A stretch of DNA of 64,000 nt from Halomonas rhizosphaerae. Its GTDB lineage: Bacteria > Pseudomonadota > Gammaproteobacteria > Pseudomonadales > Halomonadaceae. Location of the stretch: contig NZ_JASCQP010000021.1 in the NCBI RefSeq assembly GCF_030010555.1, forward strand, positions 1 to 64,000. The letters are read 5' to 3'. The translations under genes and the position numbers were made by a program. This document shows, in pieces, positions 39,179-47,950 of this stretch (the first letter of the stretch is position 1; every line of letters begins with the position of its first letter). The notes under the pieces were generated by a model. It saw nothing but the letters and a program-made list of their open reading frames with translations, did no database searches and was not told where the DNA came from.

Positions 39179-40225
39179 ATGAGCAAACGCAAGTTGAACC
39201 GCCAGCAGCGCTGGCGCATCGAGAAGGTCCAGGCCGAACGCGCCCGACGCGCCGACCGGCGCGACTCCCGGGACGGCGAGAAGCTGGCCGCCGGCGAATA
39301 CGGGCCCGAACAGGGCGGCCGGGTGATCGCCCACTTCGGCCGCACCCTGGATGTGCGACCCGAGCAGGGCGGCAAGCCCGTGCGTTGCCACCTGCGCGCC
39401 AATCTCGAGGGGCTGGTGACCGGCGACCGGGTGATCTGGCGTGCCGCCCATGACGCCAATGACGGCGTGGTGGTGGCCCGGGGCGAGCGCGACAGCGTCC
39501 TGGAGCGCCCCGACACACGCGGCCAGCTCAAGCCGGTAGCCGCCAACATCGACCAGATCCTGATCGTCTTCGCAGTGGAGCCGGCGCCTCACGCCAACCT
39601 GATCGACCGCTATCTGGTGGCCGCCGAGGCCACCGGCATCGCCCCGGTGCTGGTGCTCAACAAGATCGACCTGCTGCCGGAGCACGGCGGCGAACTGCGC
39701 GACCTGCTGGCCCGTTACGAGGCCCTGGGCTACCCGGTGGTCACCACCACCACCGAGCGAGAGGATGGCCTCTCGGCCCTGCACGCCCGGCTCGCCGGGC
39801 GCACCTCGGTGTTCGTGGGCCAGAGCGGCGTGGGCAAGTCCTCGCTGATCGACCGCCTGCTGCCGGACGAGGAACTTCGCATCGGGGCGCTGTCCAAGGA
39901 CTCGCGCAAGGGCACCCATACCACCACCACCGCGCGCCTCTACCGCCTGCCGAGCCCTGCCTCGGGCGATGCCAAGGAGGCCAGCGAGGGCGAGCTGATC
40001 GACTCCCCGGGGATCCGCGAGTTCGGCCTTAGCCACCTGGACGAGCAGCAGGTCACCGAGGGCTTCGTCGAGTTCCGCGACCTCCTCGGCCACTGCCGCT
40101 TCCGCGACTGCCGCCACCGCCACGAGCCGGGTTGCGCCCTGCTCGCGGCCGTGGAGCGCGGCGACATCCATCCCGAACGCTTTGCCAGCTACCGACGCAT
40201 CCTCGAGAGTCTCGAGGACACCTGA
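39179..40225 (+). CDS. rsgA: Ribosome small-subunit GTPase RsgA
   Basis: This 348-residue circularly permuted GTPase helps mature the 30S subunit. It has a basic N terminus, an OB-fold domain, then the G motifs in permuted order: [19 protein letters not shown] and [10 protein letters not shown]. The C-terminal zinc knuckle reads [14 protein letters not shown]. It is in the order orn, rsgA, sulfurtransferase, psd that is also known from pseudomonads. Confidence 0.97.
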   Translation: MSKRKLNRQQRWRIEKVQAERARRADRRDSRDGEKLAAGEYGPEQGGRVIAHFGRTLDVRPEQGGKPVRCHLRANLEGLVTGDRVIWRAAHDANDGVVVARGERDSVLERPDTRGQLKPVAANIDQILIVFAVEPAPHANLIDRYLVAAEATGIAPVLVLNKIDLLPEHGGELRDLLARYEALGYPVVTTTTEREDGLSALHARLAGRTSVFVGQSGVGKSSLIDRLLPDEELRIGALSKDSRKGTHTTTTARLYRLPSPASGDAKEASEGELIDSPGIREFGLSHLDEQQVTEGFVEFRDLLGHCRFRDCRHRHEPGCALLAAVERGDIHPERFASYRRILESLEDT

Positions 40226-40257
40226 CGCCAGACGCCCGCCTCAAGCGTGCCTGAATC

Positions 40258-40299
40258 AAGGAGTCGAGTTTAAGGAGCTGAATTTAAGGAGAATGTGCC
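40258..40299 (+). repeat. Three tandem AAGGAG units at a 14-bp period
   Basis: AAGGAG occurs at 40258, 40272 and 40286, each starting a 14-base unit (AAGGAGTCGAGTTT, AAGGAGCTGAATTT, AAGGAGAATGTGCC), and the last unit ends at the sulfurtransferase ATG. Only the last is at near-normal distance to act as the ribosome-binding site; the others look like duplicated copies or standby sites. Confidence 0.7.
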
Positions 40300-41142
40300 A
40301 TGAGTTCCGAAGACAACCTGCTCCCGCTGATCATCGAGCCCGACCAGCTCGCCGCTCACCTGGACGAGCCATCGCTGCTGATCATCGACGTGCCGCTCAG
40401 GGCCGAGAGCTATGGCGAGGGGCACGTCCCCGGCGCCGTCTTCCTGGATCATCGCCTGCTGATGCGCGGCGAGGACCCGGCCGGCAGCAGCGTGCCCAAC
40501 GAGGTGCCCACGGTGGAGGCGCTCTCCCGGCTGTTCTCGTTGCTCGGCCTGACCCGGGACACCCATGTGGTCGCCTACGACGACGAGGGCGGCGGCTGGG
40601 CCGGACGCCTGCTGTGGACCCTGGAGCTGATCGGCCACACCCGCTACTCCTACCTCAATGGCGGCATCCACGCCTGGCGGGAGGCCGGCCGGCCCGTCTC
40701 CACCGAGGCACGCTCCCCCCGTCCCAGCGACTACGAGGCGGAGATCCTGCATCCCGAGGTCGCCATCGACCGCCTCGAACTCCAGGAGCGCCTGGGCGAG
40801 AAGGGCTTCGCGATCTGGGATGCCCGCTCCCGCGCAGAATACGACGGGGAGAAGGGCAACAATGCGCGCCTGGGCCACATCCCCGGCGCGGTGAACATGG
40901 AGTGGACCGACGCCATGGACCGGGAGCACGGCCTGCGGATCCGCGACTATGCGGAGCTCATCACCGAGCTCGAGGCCCTGGGCCTGACCCCGGACATGGA
41001 AGTGGTCACCCACTGCCAGAGCCACCACCGCAGCGGCTTCACCTGGCTGGTGGGCAAGGCGCTGGGCTTCGAGAAGATTCGCGGTTATGCCGGCTCCTGG
41101 AAGGAGTGGGGCAACCGCGACGATACGCCGATCGAGACATAG
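40300..41142 (+). CDS. rhdA: Thiosulfate sulfurtransferase (RhdA-type rhodanese)
   Basis: This 280-residue protein has two rhodanese domains. The C-terminal one carries the active loop CQSHHRSG with Cys239, which should hold a persulfide. This six-residue loop is nearly the same as CQTHHRSG of Azotobacter RhdA, so transfer from thiosulfate is more likely than from 3-mercaptopyruvate, whose enzymes have CGSGVT. The N-terminal domain lacks an active Cys, as usual. It lies 74 bp after rsgA and 9 bp before psd. Confidence 0.9.
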   Translation: MSSEDNLLPLIIEPDQLAAHLDEPSLLIIDVPLRAESYGEGHVPGAVFLDHRLLMRGEDPAGSSVPNEVPTVEALSRLFSLLGLTRDTHVVAYDDEGGGWAGRLLWTLELIGHTRYSYLNGGIHAWREAGRPVSTEARSPRPSDYEAEILHPEVAIDRLELQERLGEKGFAIWDARSRAEYDGEKGNNARLGHIPGAVNMEWTDAMDREHGLRIRDYAELITELEALGLTPDMEVVTHCQSHHRSGFTWLVGKALGFEKIRGYAGSWKEWGNRDDTPIET

Positions 41143-41151
41143 GACACCCCC

Positions 41152-42012
41152 TTGCCACTCTCCCGACTCTTTGCCCTGATCCAGTACCCGCTCCCCCACC
41201 ATCTGCTCTCGCGGCTGGTGGGCGGGCTCGCCGACTGCCGACTGCCCTGGCTGAAAAACGCCCTGATCAAGGCCTTCATCCGTCAATTCAGGGTCGACAT
41301 GGACGAGGCCGCCGAGCCCGACCCGACGGCCTATGCTACCTTCAACGACTTCTTCACCCGCACCCTGGAGGAGGACGCCCGTCCCGTCGGCGAGGGCCTG
41401 GTCTCCCCCGCCGATGGCACCCTCTCGCAGTTCGGCGCCGTCGAGGCCGGCCAGCTGCTCCAGGCCAAGGGCCACCGCTTCTCGATGATGGAGCTGCTCG
41501 GCGGCGACGGCGAGGCGGCGCGCCGCTACCTCGGCGGCAGCTTTGCCACCGTCTACCTCTCGCCGAGCGACTACCACCGGGTGCACATGCCCGCCAGCGG
41601 CACCCTCACCGAGATGGTCTACGTCCCGGGCCGGCTCTTCTCGGTGAACGCCGCCACCACCGAGCAGGTGCCCAACCTGTTCGCCCGCAACGAGCGGCTG
41701 GTGTGCCACTTCGATACCGAGCAGGGGCCCATGGCGGTGGTGCTAGTGGGGGCGATGATCGTCGCCGCCATCGAGACGGTGTGGGCCGGGCAGATCACCC
41801 CGTTGCCCCGGGGCGACGTGCAGCGCCTGCGCTTCGACACCCCGGTGCGCCTGGCGAAGGGCGAGGAGCTGGGGCGCTTCAAGCTCGGCTCCACGGTGGT
41901 GATGGCGTTCAGTGAGCCGGTCAGCTTCGCCAACACCATCTCGCCCGGCGCCAAGGTGCGGATGGGACAGTCGCTGGGAGCGTCTAGCAGCGCGGCGTGG
42001 CGAAGGCCATGA
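41152..42012 (+). CDS. psd: Phosphatidylserine decarboxylase proenzyme
   Basis: This 286-residue inner-membrane enzyme makes phosphatidylethanolamine. The self-cleavage motif LGST is at 245-248, where Ser247 becomes the pyruvoyl group. Other landmarks are FNDFFTR near the N terminus, SPADG and the [12 protein letters not shown] segment. The start is a TTG at 41152 with AGGA upstream; it gives the expected [12 protein letters not shown] opening. The 3' end overlaps convergent epmA by 29 bp. Confidence 0.96.
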   Translation: MPLSRLFALIQYPLPHHLLSRLVGGLADCRLPWLKNALIKAFIRQFRVDMDEAAEPDPTAYATFNDFFTRTLEEDARPVGEGLVSPADGTLSQFGAVEAGQLLQAKGHRFSMMELLGGDGEAARRYLGGSFATVYLSPSDYHRVHMPASGTLTEMVYVPGRLFSVNAATTEQVPNLFARNERLVCHFDTEQGPMAVVLVGAMIVAAIETVWAGQITPLPRGDVQRLRFDTPVRLAKGEELGRFKLGSTVVMAFSEPVSFANTISPGAKVRMGQSLGASSSAAWRRP

Positions 42013-42970
42013 CCTCCGCCACGCTCGACTTGCCCAGCGCCAGCTGGATCAGCCGGTCGAGGCCCAGCGCCACCCCACTGCCCGCCGGCATGCCGTGCGC
42101 CAGGGCCGCCAGCAGGCGCTGGTCCGCGTCCACCTCGGGCAGCCCCGCCGCCCGCCGGGCGGCGTTGTCCGCCGCGAAGCGCGCCGCCTGTTCGGCGGCA
42201 TCGGTGAGCTCGTCGTAGCCGTTGGCCAGCTCCAGCCCTTCCCGATAGAGCTCGAAGCGCGATGCCACCCATTCACCGTCCTCCGGGTCGCGATGCCGAC
42301 GCGCCAGGGCCGCCTGGCTGGCCGGGTAGTCCACCACCACGTCGAGGCCCTCACGTCCGAGATAGGGCTCGATTTCGAAACTCATCAGCAGGTCGAGGCA
42401 GCCGTCGCGGTCACCGTCGGCCATGTCCAGGCCGCCCACCGCCCCCGCCAGGCGCCGCAGCTCGCCAAGTGGGGCACTGAAGGGGTCGATGGCCAGGTGC
42501 TCGCGGAACAGCTCGCGGTAGCGGCGCCGGCGCGGCGGTACCGGCTTATCCCCCAGTTCCTGGCCCAGCACGGCGTTGACCAGGGCAGCGGTCTCCTCGA
42601 TCAGCGCATCGAGCGCGAGCCCGGGGCGATACCACTCCAGCATGGTGAACTCGAGGTTGTGGCGCCGCCCCACCTCCCCGTCGCGAAAGCTTCGGGCCAG
42701 TTGGAAGATCGGCCCTGAGCCGGCGGCCAAGAGCCGCTTCATGGCGAACTCCGGGGAGGTCTGCAGCCAGAGCCGCTCGCGCCCGGCCGGGGTGGTGGCC
42801 TCGGCGGACAGGGAGGCCAGGTGCACCTCGGTGCTGCCGCCGTGGCCCAGCACCGGCGTCTCCACCTCCAGCACGCCGCGCCGGGCGAAGAAGGCGCGCA
42901 CCTCGGCCAGCAGGCGGGCCCGCTCGCGCAGCGTCTCGATCGTCGCCGTAGGGCGCCAGTCGTCCGTCAT
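41984..42970 (-). CDS. epmA: Elongation factor P (R)-beta-lysine ligase
   Basis: This 328-residue lysyl-tRNA-synthetase-like enzyme (GenX/PoxA) attaches (R)-beta-lysine to Lys34 of EF-P. It has only the class II catalytic core: [50 protein letters not shown] and a motif 3 GVALGLDRL. The anticodon-binding domain of true LysRS is missing. It lies with efp and epmB, completing the modification system. Confidence 0.96.
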   Translation of the reverse strand: MTDDWRPTATIETLRERARLLAEVRAFFARRGVLEVETPVLGHGGSTEVHLASLSAEATTPAGRERLWLQTSPEFAMKRLLAAGSGPIFQLARSFRDGEVGRRHNLEFTMLEWYRPGLALDALIEETAALVNAVLGQELGDKPVPPRRRRYRELFREHLAIDPFSAPLGELRRLAGAVGGLDMADGDRDGCLDLLMSFEIEPYLGREGLDVVVDYPASQAALARRHRDPEDGEWVASRFELYREGLELANGYDELTDAAEQAARFAADNAARRAAGLPEVDADQRLLAALAHGMPAGSGVALGLDRLIQLALGKSSVAEVMAFATPRC

Positions 42971-42991
42971 TTTCCAACCTCCAGAACCGAC

Positions 42992-43016
42992 AAGGCCACG
43001 CCGTAAGCGTGGCCTT
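42992..43016. terminator. Hairpin between efp and epmA
   Basis: AAGGCCACGC (42992-43001) and GCGTGGCCTT (43007-43016) form a perfect 10-bp stem with a 5-base loop. On the minus strand it precedes epmA and is followed by a weak TTGTC, so it could partly terminate read-through from efp. The T run is poor. Confidence 0.5.
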
Positions 43017-43031
43017 TCAGAGTGCAGAGCT

Positions 43032-43236
43032 GCGGCTTATCGGCGACAGGCCCCGAAGTGTCGGACCATCGCGGAGGCGCTGTAAACCCATCCCTGGGCG
43101 CTACCGATGCCCTGCTGCGCTCTCGCATCCTGCTCCGCATGCAGGTCCGGTGCTGGCCATCCATGGCCAGCCCGTTCGAAGCAGTGCTTCTCACCCCTGG
43201 CATAGGACCTCCGCTTCGGCCTGTCCCCAGCGCCGC
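43032..43236. repeat. Intergenic palindromic repeat, copy B
   Basis: This 205-bp element has the same ends as copy A (left GCGGCTTATCGGCGACAGGCC, right GGCCTGTCCCCAGCGCCGC, mutually inverted) and the same ordered inner blocks. It also has about 95 bp of extra central sequence. It fills most of the gap between efp and epmA. No gene is apparent. Confidence 0.7.
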
Positions 43237-43238
43237 TT

Positions 43239-43259
43239 GTAGCTCGTAGCTCGTAGCTC
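43239..43259 (+). repeat. Three tandem GTAGCTC units
   Basis: Three exact 7-base GTAGCTC units adjoin the right end of repeat copy B, just behind the efp stop. They resemble the AGCT-containing units of the inverted repeat between parE and parC. Confidence 0.7.
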
Positions 43260-43266
43260 AATGTAA

Positions 43267-43833
43267 TCAAGCGCGGGAAACGTACTCGCCGGAGCGCGTA
43301 TCCACCTTCAGCACCTCGCCCTCGTTGATGAACAGCGGCACGCGGACCACGGCGCCGGAGGAGAGGGTCGCCGGCTTGGAGCCGCCCTGGGCGGTGTCAC
43401 CCTTGAGACCCGGATCGGTCTCGGTCACTTCCAGCTCGATGAAGTTCGGCGGGGTGACGTTGATCACGTTGTCGTTCCACAGGGTCACGGTGTAGGGGAC
43501 CTGCTCCTTGAGCCACTTCTCGGTATCCCCCAGGGCCTTCTTCTCCACGGCATACTGCTCGAAGGAGCCATCGGTCTTCATGAAGTACCACATGTCACCG
43601 TCGGTGTAGAGGTACTCCATCTCCAGCTCGAGGACGTCGGCGGCCTCCAGGGAATCACCGGACTTGAAGGTGCGCTCCCAGACGCGGCCGGTCATCAGGT
43701 TGCGCAGCTTGACGCGGTTGAAGGCCTGTCCCTTGCCGGGCTTGACCAGCTCGTTCTCGACGATGCTGCACGGGTCACCGTCCAGCATCACCTTCAGACC
43801 GCCCTTGAATTCGTTGGTAGAATAATTGGCCAT
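43267..43833 (-). CDS. efp: Elongation factor P
   Basis: This 188-residue translation factor relieves ribosome stalling at polyproline. The KPGKGQA loop places the modified lysine at position 34, the substrate of EpmA. The three beta-barrel domains are complete, ending in [12 protein letters not shown]. It is divergent from epmB (108 bp). Confidence 0.98.
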   Translation of the reverse strand: MANYSTNEFKGGLKVMLDGDPCSIVENELVKPGKGQAFNRVKLRNLMTGRVWERTFKSGDSLEAADVLELEMEYLYTDGDMWYFMKTDGSFEQYAVEKKALGDTEKWLKEQVPYTVTLWNDNVINVTPPNFIELEVTETDPGLKGDTAQGGSKPATLSSGAVVRVPLFINEGEVLKVDTRSGEYVSRA

Positions 43834-43941
43834 GATGTCTTACCCATATTCGAGCGCGCCACCGGCACTGGCCGGGGGCGCGCGCAAGCAGATGAAGTTC
43901 GACGGGGAGCTCGTCCCCGTCCGTATTGACTGGTGTGTCGC

Positions 43942-44979
43942 ATGATAACCCGAAGCAGCGCCCTTTTGCAGCGCCCCGACCGGGAGGCCCGCCCCCTGCC
44001 CCTCCAGGCTCGCTGGCAGACCCAGCTGGCCAGGGCGATTCGCGACCCCCACGAGCTGTGCCGCCGCCTGGGACTCGACGAGGCCTTCTGGCCGGGTGCC
44101 GAGCGTGGCCATGCCCTCTTCGAGGTTCGGGTCCCCGAGGCCTACCTGGCGCGCATCCGCCCCGGCGACCCGTCCGACCCCCTGCTGCGCCAGGTACTGC
44201 CGCTGGCCGAGGAGGCGCTGGTGGCGCCCGGCTATGTGGCCGACCCCCTCGAGGAAGCCGAGCATGCGCCCGCCCCGGGGCTGATCCACAAGTATCCCGG
44301 CCGGGTCCTGTTGATCGCGAGCCCCGCCTGCGCGGTGAACTGCCGCTACTGCTTCCGCCGCCACTTCCCCTACGAGGAGAATGCCCCCTCGCGGGCCCAG
44401 TGGGAGACCACCCTCGACCACCTGAGGGACGATGCAACGCTCCACGAGGCCATCCTCTCCGGGGGCGACCCCCTGGCCGCCAGCGACCGCCAGCTGGCCT
44501 GGCTGGTCGAGCGGCTGGCGGCCATTCCCCACCTCAGGCGCCTGCGCATCCACACCCGACTGCCGGTGGTGATCCCCGACCGCATCGACGACGCCCTGCT
44601 CGGCTGGCTCGGCGCCACCCGCCTGCAGAAGGTGATGGTGCTGCACATCAACCATGCCAACGAGATCGACGAGGCGGTCATCGCGGCGTGCCGCAGGCTG
44701 AGTGCCGCCGGCGTGACCCTGCTCAACCAGAGCGTACTGCTGCGGGGGGTCAACGACGGCATCGCACCTCTCGCCGCGCTTTCCGAGCGGCTGTTCGAGG
44801 CCGGCATCCTGCCCTACTACCTCCACGTGCTCGACCCGGTAGCCGGGGCGGCGCACTTCGATGTAGCCGATGACGAGGCCCGCGAACTGGTCGCGGGCCT
44901 GCGGGAGGTGTTGCCGGGCTTCCTGATGCCGCGGCTGGTGCGGGAGATTCCCGGCGAGGCCAGCAAGACACCGCTTTAG
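43942..44979 (+). CDS. epmB: EF-P beta-lysylation protein EpmB (lysine 2,3-aminomutase)
   Basis: This 345-residue radical SAM enzyme converts lysine to (R)-beta-lysine for EpmA. The cluster motif is CAVNCRYC, followed by the pyridoxal-phosphate aminomutase region (FPYEENAPSR, SGGDPLAASD, RIHTRLPVVIP). It is shorter than clostridial aminomutase, as EpmB proteins are. A GTG 9 bp upstream (43933) is an alternative start. It is divergent from efp. Confidence 0.95.
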   Translation: MITRSSALLQRPDREARPLPLQARWQTQLARAIRDPHELCRRLGLDEAFWPGAERGHALFEVRVPEAYLARIRPGDPSDPLLRQVLPLAEEALVAPGYVADPLEEAEHAPAPGLIHKYPGRVLLIASPACAVNCRYCFRRHFPYEENAPSRAQWETTLDHLRDDATLHEAILSGGDPLAASDRQLAWLVERLAAIPHLRRLRIHTRLPVVIPDRIDDALLGWLGATRLQKVMVLHINHANEIDEAVIAACRRLSAAGVTLLNQSVLLRGVNDGIAPLAALSERLFEAGILPYYLHVLDPVAGAAHFDVADDEARELVAGLREVLPGFLMPRLVREIPGEASKTPL

Positions 44980-45052
44980 CGCCGAGCGCCGAGCTGAAAG
45001 CACCAAACCGAGTGGCGCCGGCCTGTCGCCGGATCAGCCACGATGTGGCCAC

Positions 45053-46768
45053 TTATTTTGCAACCTCCAGTGACGCTGCAGTGACGTTGGGCGCCGGAGA
45101 CCGGGTGGAGAGGTGGCGGTTGAGGGCGCTCATCACCGCCTTCATGGAGGCACTGGTGATGCTCTCGTCGGTCCCGACGCCGAACACGGCCTCGTCGCCC
45201 GCGCGCACCTCCACGTAGGCGATCGCCTCGGCGTCGGCCCCCTGGCCCCGGGAGTGCTCGTGGTAATCGATGATCTCCACGTCATGACCGGCCGCGGCCA
45301 GCGCCTTGATGAAGGCGGCCAGCGGGCCATTGCCCTGGCCCGTGACGATGCGACGCTCGCCATCCTCCTCGATGGTCGCCTCCAAGTTGACCCGGGGGCT
45401 GTCGGGCTCGGAAGAGAGGCGGTGGCCGACCAGGGTGAAGGGCGAGACCTTGGCCAGGTACTCGTCGACGAAGGCCTGGTAGATCATCTGCGAGGTGATC
45501 TCGCGCCCCAGGCGATCGGCCACTTCCTGCACCACCTGGCTGAACTCCATGGAGAGCCGGCGCGGCAGTTCGATGCCGTGCTCCTGCTCGAGCAGATAGG
45601 AGATCCCGCCCTTGCCGGACTGGCTGTTGACGCGGATCACCGCCTCGTAGCTGCGCCCGACATCCAGCGGGTCGATGGGCAGGTAGGGGACCGCCCAGAC
45701 GGCCTCCGGATGGTCACGCCGCTCGGCCATGCCTTTCTTGATGGCGTCCTGGTGGGAGCCGGAGAAGGCCGTGAACACCAGGTCGCCGACATAGGGGTGT
45801 CGCGGGTGGACCGGCAGCTGGTTGCAGTGCTCCACCTCGCGCATGATCGGGGTGATGTTGGAGAAGTCGAGTCCCGGGTGCACGCCCTGGGTGTAGAGGT
45901 TCATGGCCAGCGTCACGATGTCGACGTTGCCGGTCCGCTCGCCGTTTCCGAACAGAGTGCCCTCGACGCGATCGGCGCCGGCCATCACCGTCAGCTCGGC
46001 GGCGGCCACGCCGGTGCCACGATCATTGTGCGGGTGCACGCTGACGATCAGGGCGTCGCGGTTCTTCACATGGCGGCAGAACCACTCCACCTGGTCGGCA
46101 TAGTTGTTGGGCGTGGCGACCTCCACCGTGGCCGGCAGGTTGACGATCATCTGGGCCTCCGCGGTGGCCCCGTAGGTCTCCATGACCGCCTCGACCACCT
46201 CCTTGGCGAAGTCCATCTCGGTGGTGGTGAACAGTTCCGGCGAGTACTGGAAGGTCCAGTTGGTCTCGGGAGCCTCGCTCATGCGCTGCCGGATGCGGGC
46301 GGTGGCGTCCACGGCGATCTGGATGCACTCCTCCTTGCTGACGTGGAAGACCACGCGGCGGAAGACCGGGTCGGTGGCGTTGTAGACGTGGACGATGGCG
46401 TTCTTCGCCCCCTTCAGCGCCTCGAAGGTACGATCGATCAGGTGGTCGCGGGCCTGGGTCAGCACCTGGATGGTGACGTCATCGGGTACCTTGTCCTGCT
46501 CGATCAGGGCACGCACGAAGTCGAAGTCGGTCTGGGAGGCCGAGGGGAAGCCGACCTCGATCTGCTTGAAGCCGATCTTGACCAGCAGGTCGAAGAAGCG
46601 CTGCTTGCGCTCCTGGTCCATGGGGTCGATCAGCGCCTGGTTGCCGTCGCGCAGGTCGACGCTGCACCACTGCGGCGGCGTCTCGATGCGGCGGTTCGGC
46701 CACTGGCGGTCGGGCAGGTCGACGGCCACGAAGGGGCGGTACTTGGTAGCGGGGTTGTCGAGCATCAT
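45053..46768 (-). CDS. leuA: 2-isopropylmalate synthase
   Basis: This 571-residue enzyme condenses acetyl-CoA with 2-oxoisovalerate in the first committed step of leucine synthesis. It has [13 protein letters not shown], the HPHNDRGTG metal-binding motif, [12 protein letters not shown], and a C-terminal LeuA allosteric domain (leucine feedback). This is the longer form seen in pseudomonads. The start at 46768 follows GGAG; a second ATG is adjacent. It lies behind a 350-bp leader with attenuator features. Its 3' end meets epmB. Confidence 0.97.
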   Translation of the reverse strand: MMLDNPATKYRPFVAVDLPDRQWPNRRIETPPQWCSVDLRDGNQALIDPMDQERKQRFFDLLVKIGFKQIEVGFPSASQTDFDFVRALIEQDKVPDDVTIQVLTQARDHLIDRTFEALKGAKNAIVHVYNATDPVFRRVVFHVSKEECIQIAVDATARIRQRMSEAPETNWTFQYSPELFTTTEMDFAKEVVEAVMETYGATAEAQMIVNLPATVEVATPNNYADQVEWFCRHVKNRDALIVSVHPHNDRGTGVAAAELTVMAGADRVEGTLFGNGERTGNVDIVTLAMNLYTQGVHPGLDFSNITPIMREVEHCNQLPVHPRHPYVGDLVFTAFSGSHQDAIKKGMAERRDHPEAVWAVPYLPIDPLDVGRSYEAVIRVNSQSGKGGISYLLEQEHGIELPRRLSMEFSQVVQEVADRLGREITSQMIYQAFVDEYLAKVSPFTLVGHRLSSEPDSPRVNLEATIEEDGERRIVTGQGNGPLAAFIKALAAAGHDVEIIDYHEHSRGQGADAEAIAYVEVRAGDEAVFGVGTDESITSASMKAVMSALNRHLSTRSPAPNVTAASLEVAK

Positions 46769-46816
46769 GGTGGCGTTCTCCCTGGACTGGCGATGCGGCA
46801 CTCTTGCGAATACGGC

Positions 46817-46969
46817 TCAGAAACGGCAACGCCCCGACGGCCGGGGGCCTGTCGGGGCGTCACGCGAGGTATCGGACACGACCGCACCAGAAATGCGAAC
46901 GGCAACGCGTTCGCGACGACTCGGTACGGCATGGGCCTTGATGTAAGGACTGCTGGTGGTGGCTGACAT
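46817..46969 (-). CDS. Candidate second leader ORF of leuA (50 codons)
   Basis: This 50-codon ORF starts at an ATG with GAGG 7 bases upstream, and that GAGG lies in the stretch that can pair with the leader peptide codons. It runs through the attenuator hairpin (46829-46860) and stops 48 bases before leuA. No protein family is recognised. It may be translated only as part of the control mechanism, or may be a chance ORF. Confidence 0.35.
   Translation of the reverse strand: MSATTSSPYIKAHAVPSRRERVAVRISGAVVSDTSRDAPTGPRPSGRCRF
46829..46860 (-). terminator. Attenuator-like hairpin upstream of leuA
   Basis: On the minus strand ACGCCCCGAC pairs with GTCGGGGCGT, and the loop can extend the stem by GGCC-CCC-GGCC. 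TTGCCGTTTC follows, a poor but plausible U tract. The position about 60 bases before the leuA ATG fits transcription attenuation. Confidence 0.6.
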
Positions 46970-46970
46970 G

Positions 46971-47077
46971 GTACGACCTCGTTTCGACCGGGACCTTCTG
47001 GCGAAGGACAGTGGCGATGCAGGCGGCATCGCCCACGCTCTCAGGAGCGGGCTAGTAGTCGTAGGTCGAGGTCGTAC
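46971..47077 (-). promoter_or_regulatory. Long-range pairing in the leuA leader
   Basis: GTACGACCTC inside the leader-peptide codons (47068-47077) is exactly complementary to GAGGTCGTAC at 46971-46980, and CGACC/GGTCG next to it can extend the helix (46985-46989 with 47064-47068). Between them, an 8-bp hairpin (47013-47020 with 47026-47033) may be a pause structure. A ribosome stalled at the leucine codons would open the long helix. Confidence 0.6.
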
Positions 47078-47091
47078 GCCGTCATGTTCAT
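47041..47091 (-). CDS. leuL: leuA leader peptide
   Basis: This 16-codon ORF encodes MNMTAYDLDLRLLARS. It has four leucine codons in a run of six residues, three of them the CUA codon, which should be rare in a GC-rich genome. This is what a leucine-sensing attenuation peptide needs. Its ATG lies close behind a TTGACA box and has no clear ribosome-binding site, so it might be translated from a very short leader. A downstream hairpin and complementary segments support the role. Confidence 0.75.
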   Translation of the reverse strand: MNMTAYDLDLRLLARS

Positions 47092-47120
47092 GGCTCTAGA
47101 GAATCAAGGTTGAGAGGCTT

Positions 47121-47126
47121 TGTCAA
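47121..47126 (-). promoter_or_regulatory. -35 box of the leuA leader promoter
   Basis: A perfect TTGACA overlaps the stop codon of the ion-channel gene. The best -10 candidates (GATTCT or ATTCTC, 15-16 bases on) are poor. Transcription would begin at or a few bases before the leader ATG. Confidence 0.4.
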
Positions 47127-47950
47127 CTCCGGCGTTCGAGCAGCGCCTCCATCCGCGAGAGCTGGTCACGCAGCTCTCGCACGTCGCTGCGCAGGCCGTG
47201 CAGCTCGGCGGCCTCGCCCTTTCCGCTCTCGATCTCCATCTGCACGCTCTCCTTCTGCATCACGTCGAGCACGATGCCGATCATCATGTTGAGGAAGATG
47301 AAGGCGGTGAGGAAGATGAACGTCAGGTAATAGATCCAGCTCCAGGCATAGACCTCCTGGGTGGCGTACATCACGTCGGTCCAGTCCTCGAAGGTGGCGA
47401 TGCGGAACAGGGTCAGCATGGCGATCGAGATGTTGCCCCACAGGAAGTCGTCCACCTCGGCGAACAGGAAGCTGCCGAGGGCCGCATAGATGTAGAAGAT
47501 GATGAACATCAGCAGGGCCACGTAGCCCATGCGCGGGATCGACTTGACCAGCGCCGCCATCAGCATGCGCAGCTCGGGAATCATCGAGACCAGACGCAGC
47601 ACGCGAAAGATGCGCAGCAGCCGCGCCAGCAGCACCATCTCCGAGTCGTCCAGGGGGATCAGGCTGGCGGTGACGATCAGGAAGTCGAAGATGTTCCAGC
47701 CCTTGCGGAAGAAGTCGCGCAGGCGTTTTTCCGCTGCCATGCGGATCAGGATCTCCACCAGGAAGAACACCGTCACCGCCACGTCCATGACCAGCAGCCA
47801 CTGCTGGAAGGGGCTGACTTCCTCCTCGTAGGTCTTGGCGCCGATCAGCAGCGCCGAGACGACGATGATGGTGATCACCGTCAGCTCGAAGGCCTTGTGC
47901 GCACGCAGCCGTTCGAAGCGGTCACGCCATGTCTCGAAGGTCGTGCTCAC
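47123..47950 (-). CDS. Voltage-gated-type ion channel with acidic selectivity filter
   Basis: This 275-residue six-helix channel subunit of the bacterial NaChBac/Nav type should form a tetramer in the inner membrane. The S4 helix is RLLRIFRVLRL (about 110-120) and the pore loop reads TLFRIATFEDWTDVM, with the filter TFEDWTD at 186-192. A C-terminal coiled coil (about 235-275) is present, as in the family. The filter differs from TLESWSM of NavAb and resembles the calcium-selective engineered TLDDWSD. Its ATG overlaps the serB stop (ATGA). Confidence 0.88.
   Translation of the reverse strand: MSTTFETWRDRFERLRAHKAFELTVITIIVVSALLIGAKTYEEEVSPFQQWLLVMDVAVTVFFLVEILIRMAAEKRLRDFFRKGWNIFDFLIVTASLIPLDDSEMVLLARLLRIFRVLRLVSMIPELRMLMAALVKSIPRMGYVALLMFIIFYIYAALGSFLFAEVDDFLWGNISIAMLTLFRIATFEDWTDVMYATQEVYAWSWIYYLTFIFLTAFIFLNMMIGIVLDVMQKESVQMEIESGKGEAAELHGLRSDVRELRDQLSRMEALLERRS

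Noticed and set aside
38304-43266. Repeat copies A and B as insertion sequences
   Set aside because: They encode no transposase and are too short; they are listed as palindromic repeats instead.
45037-45049. A small stem (GCCAC-GAT-GTGGC) as an epmB terminator
   Set aside because: Only 5 bp, and the following T-containing stretch includes the leuA stop codon; too weak to call.
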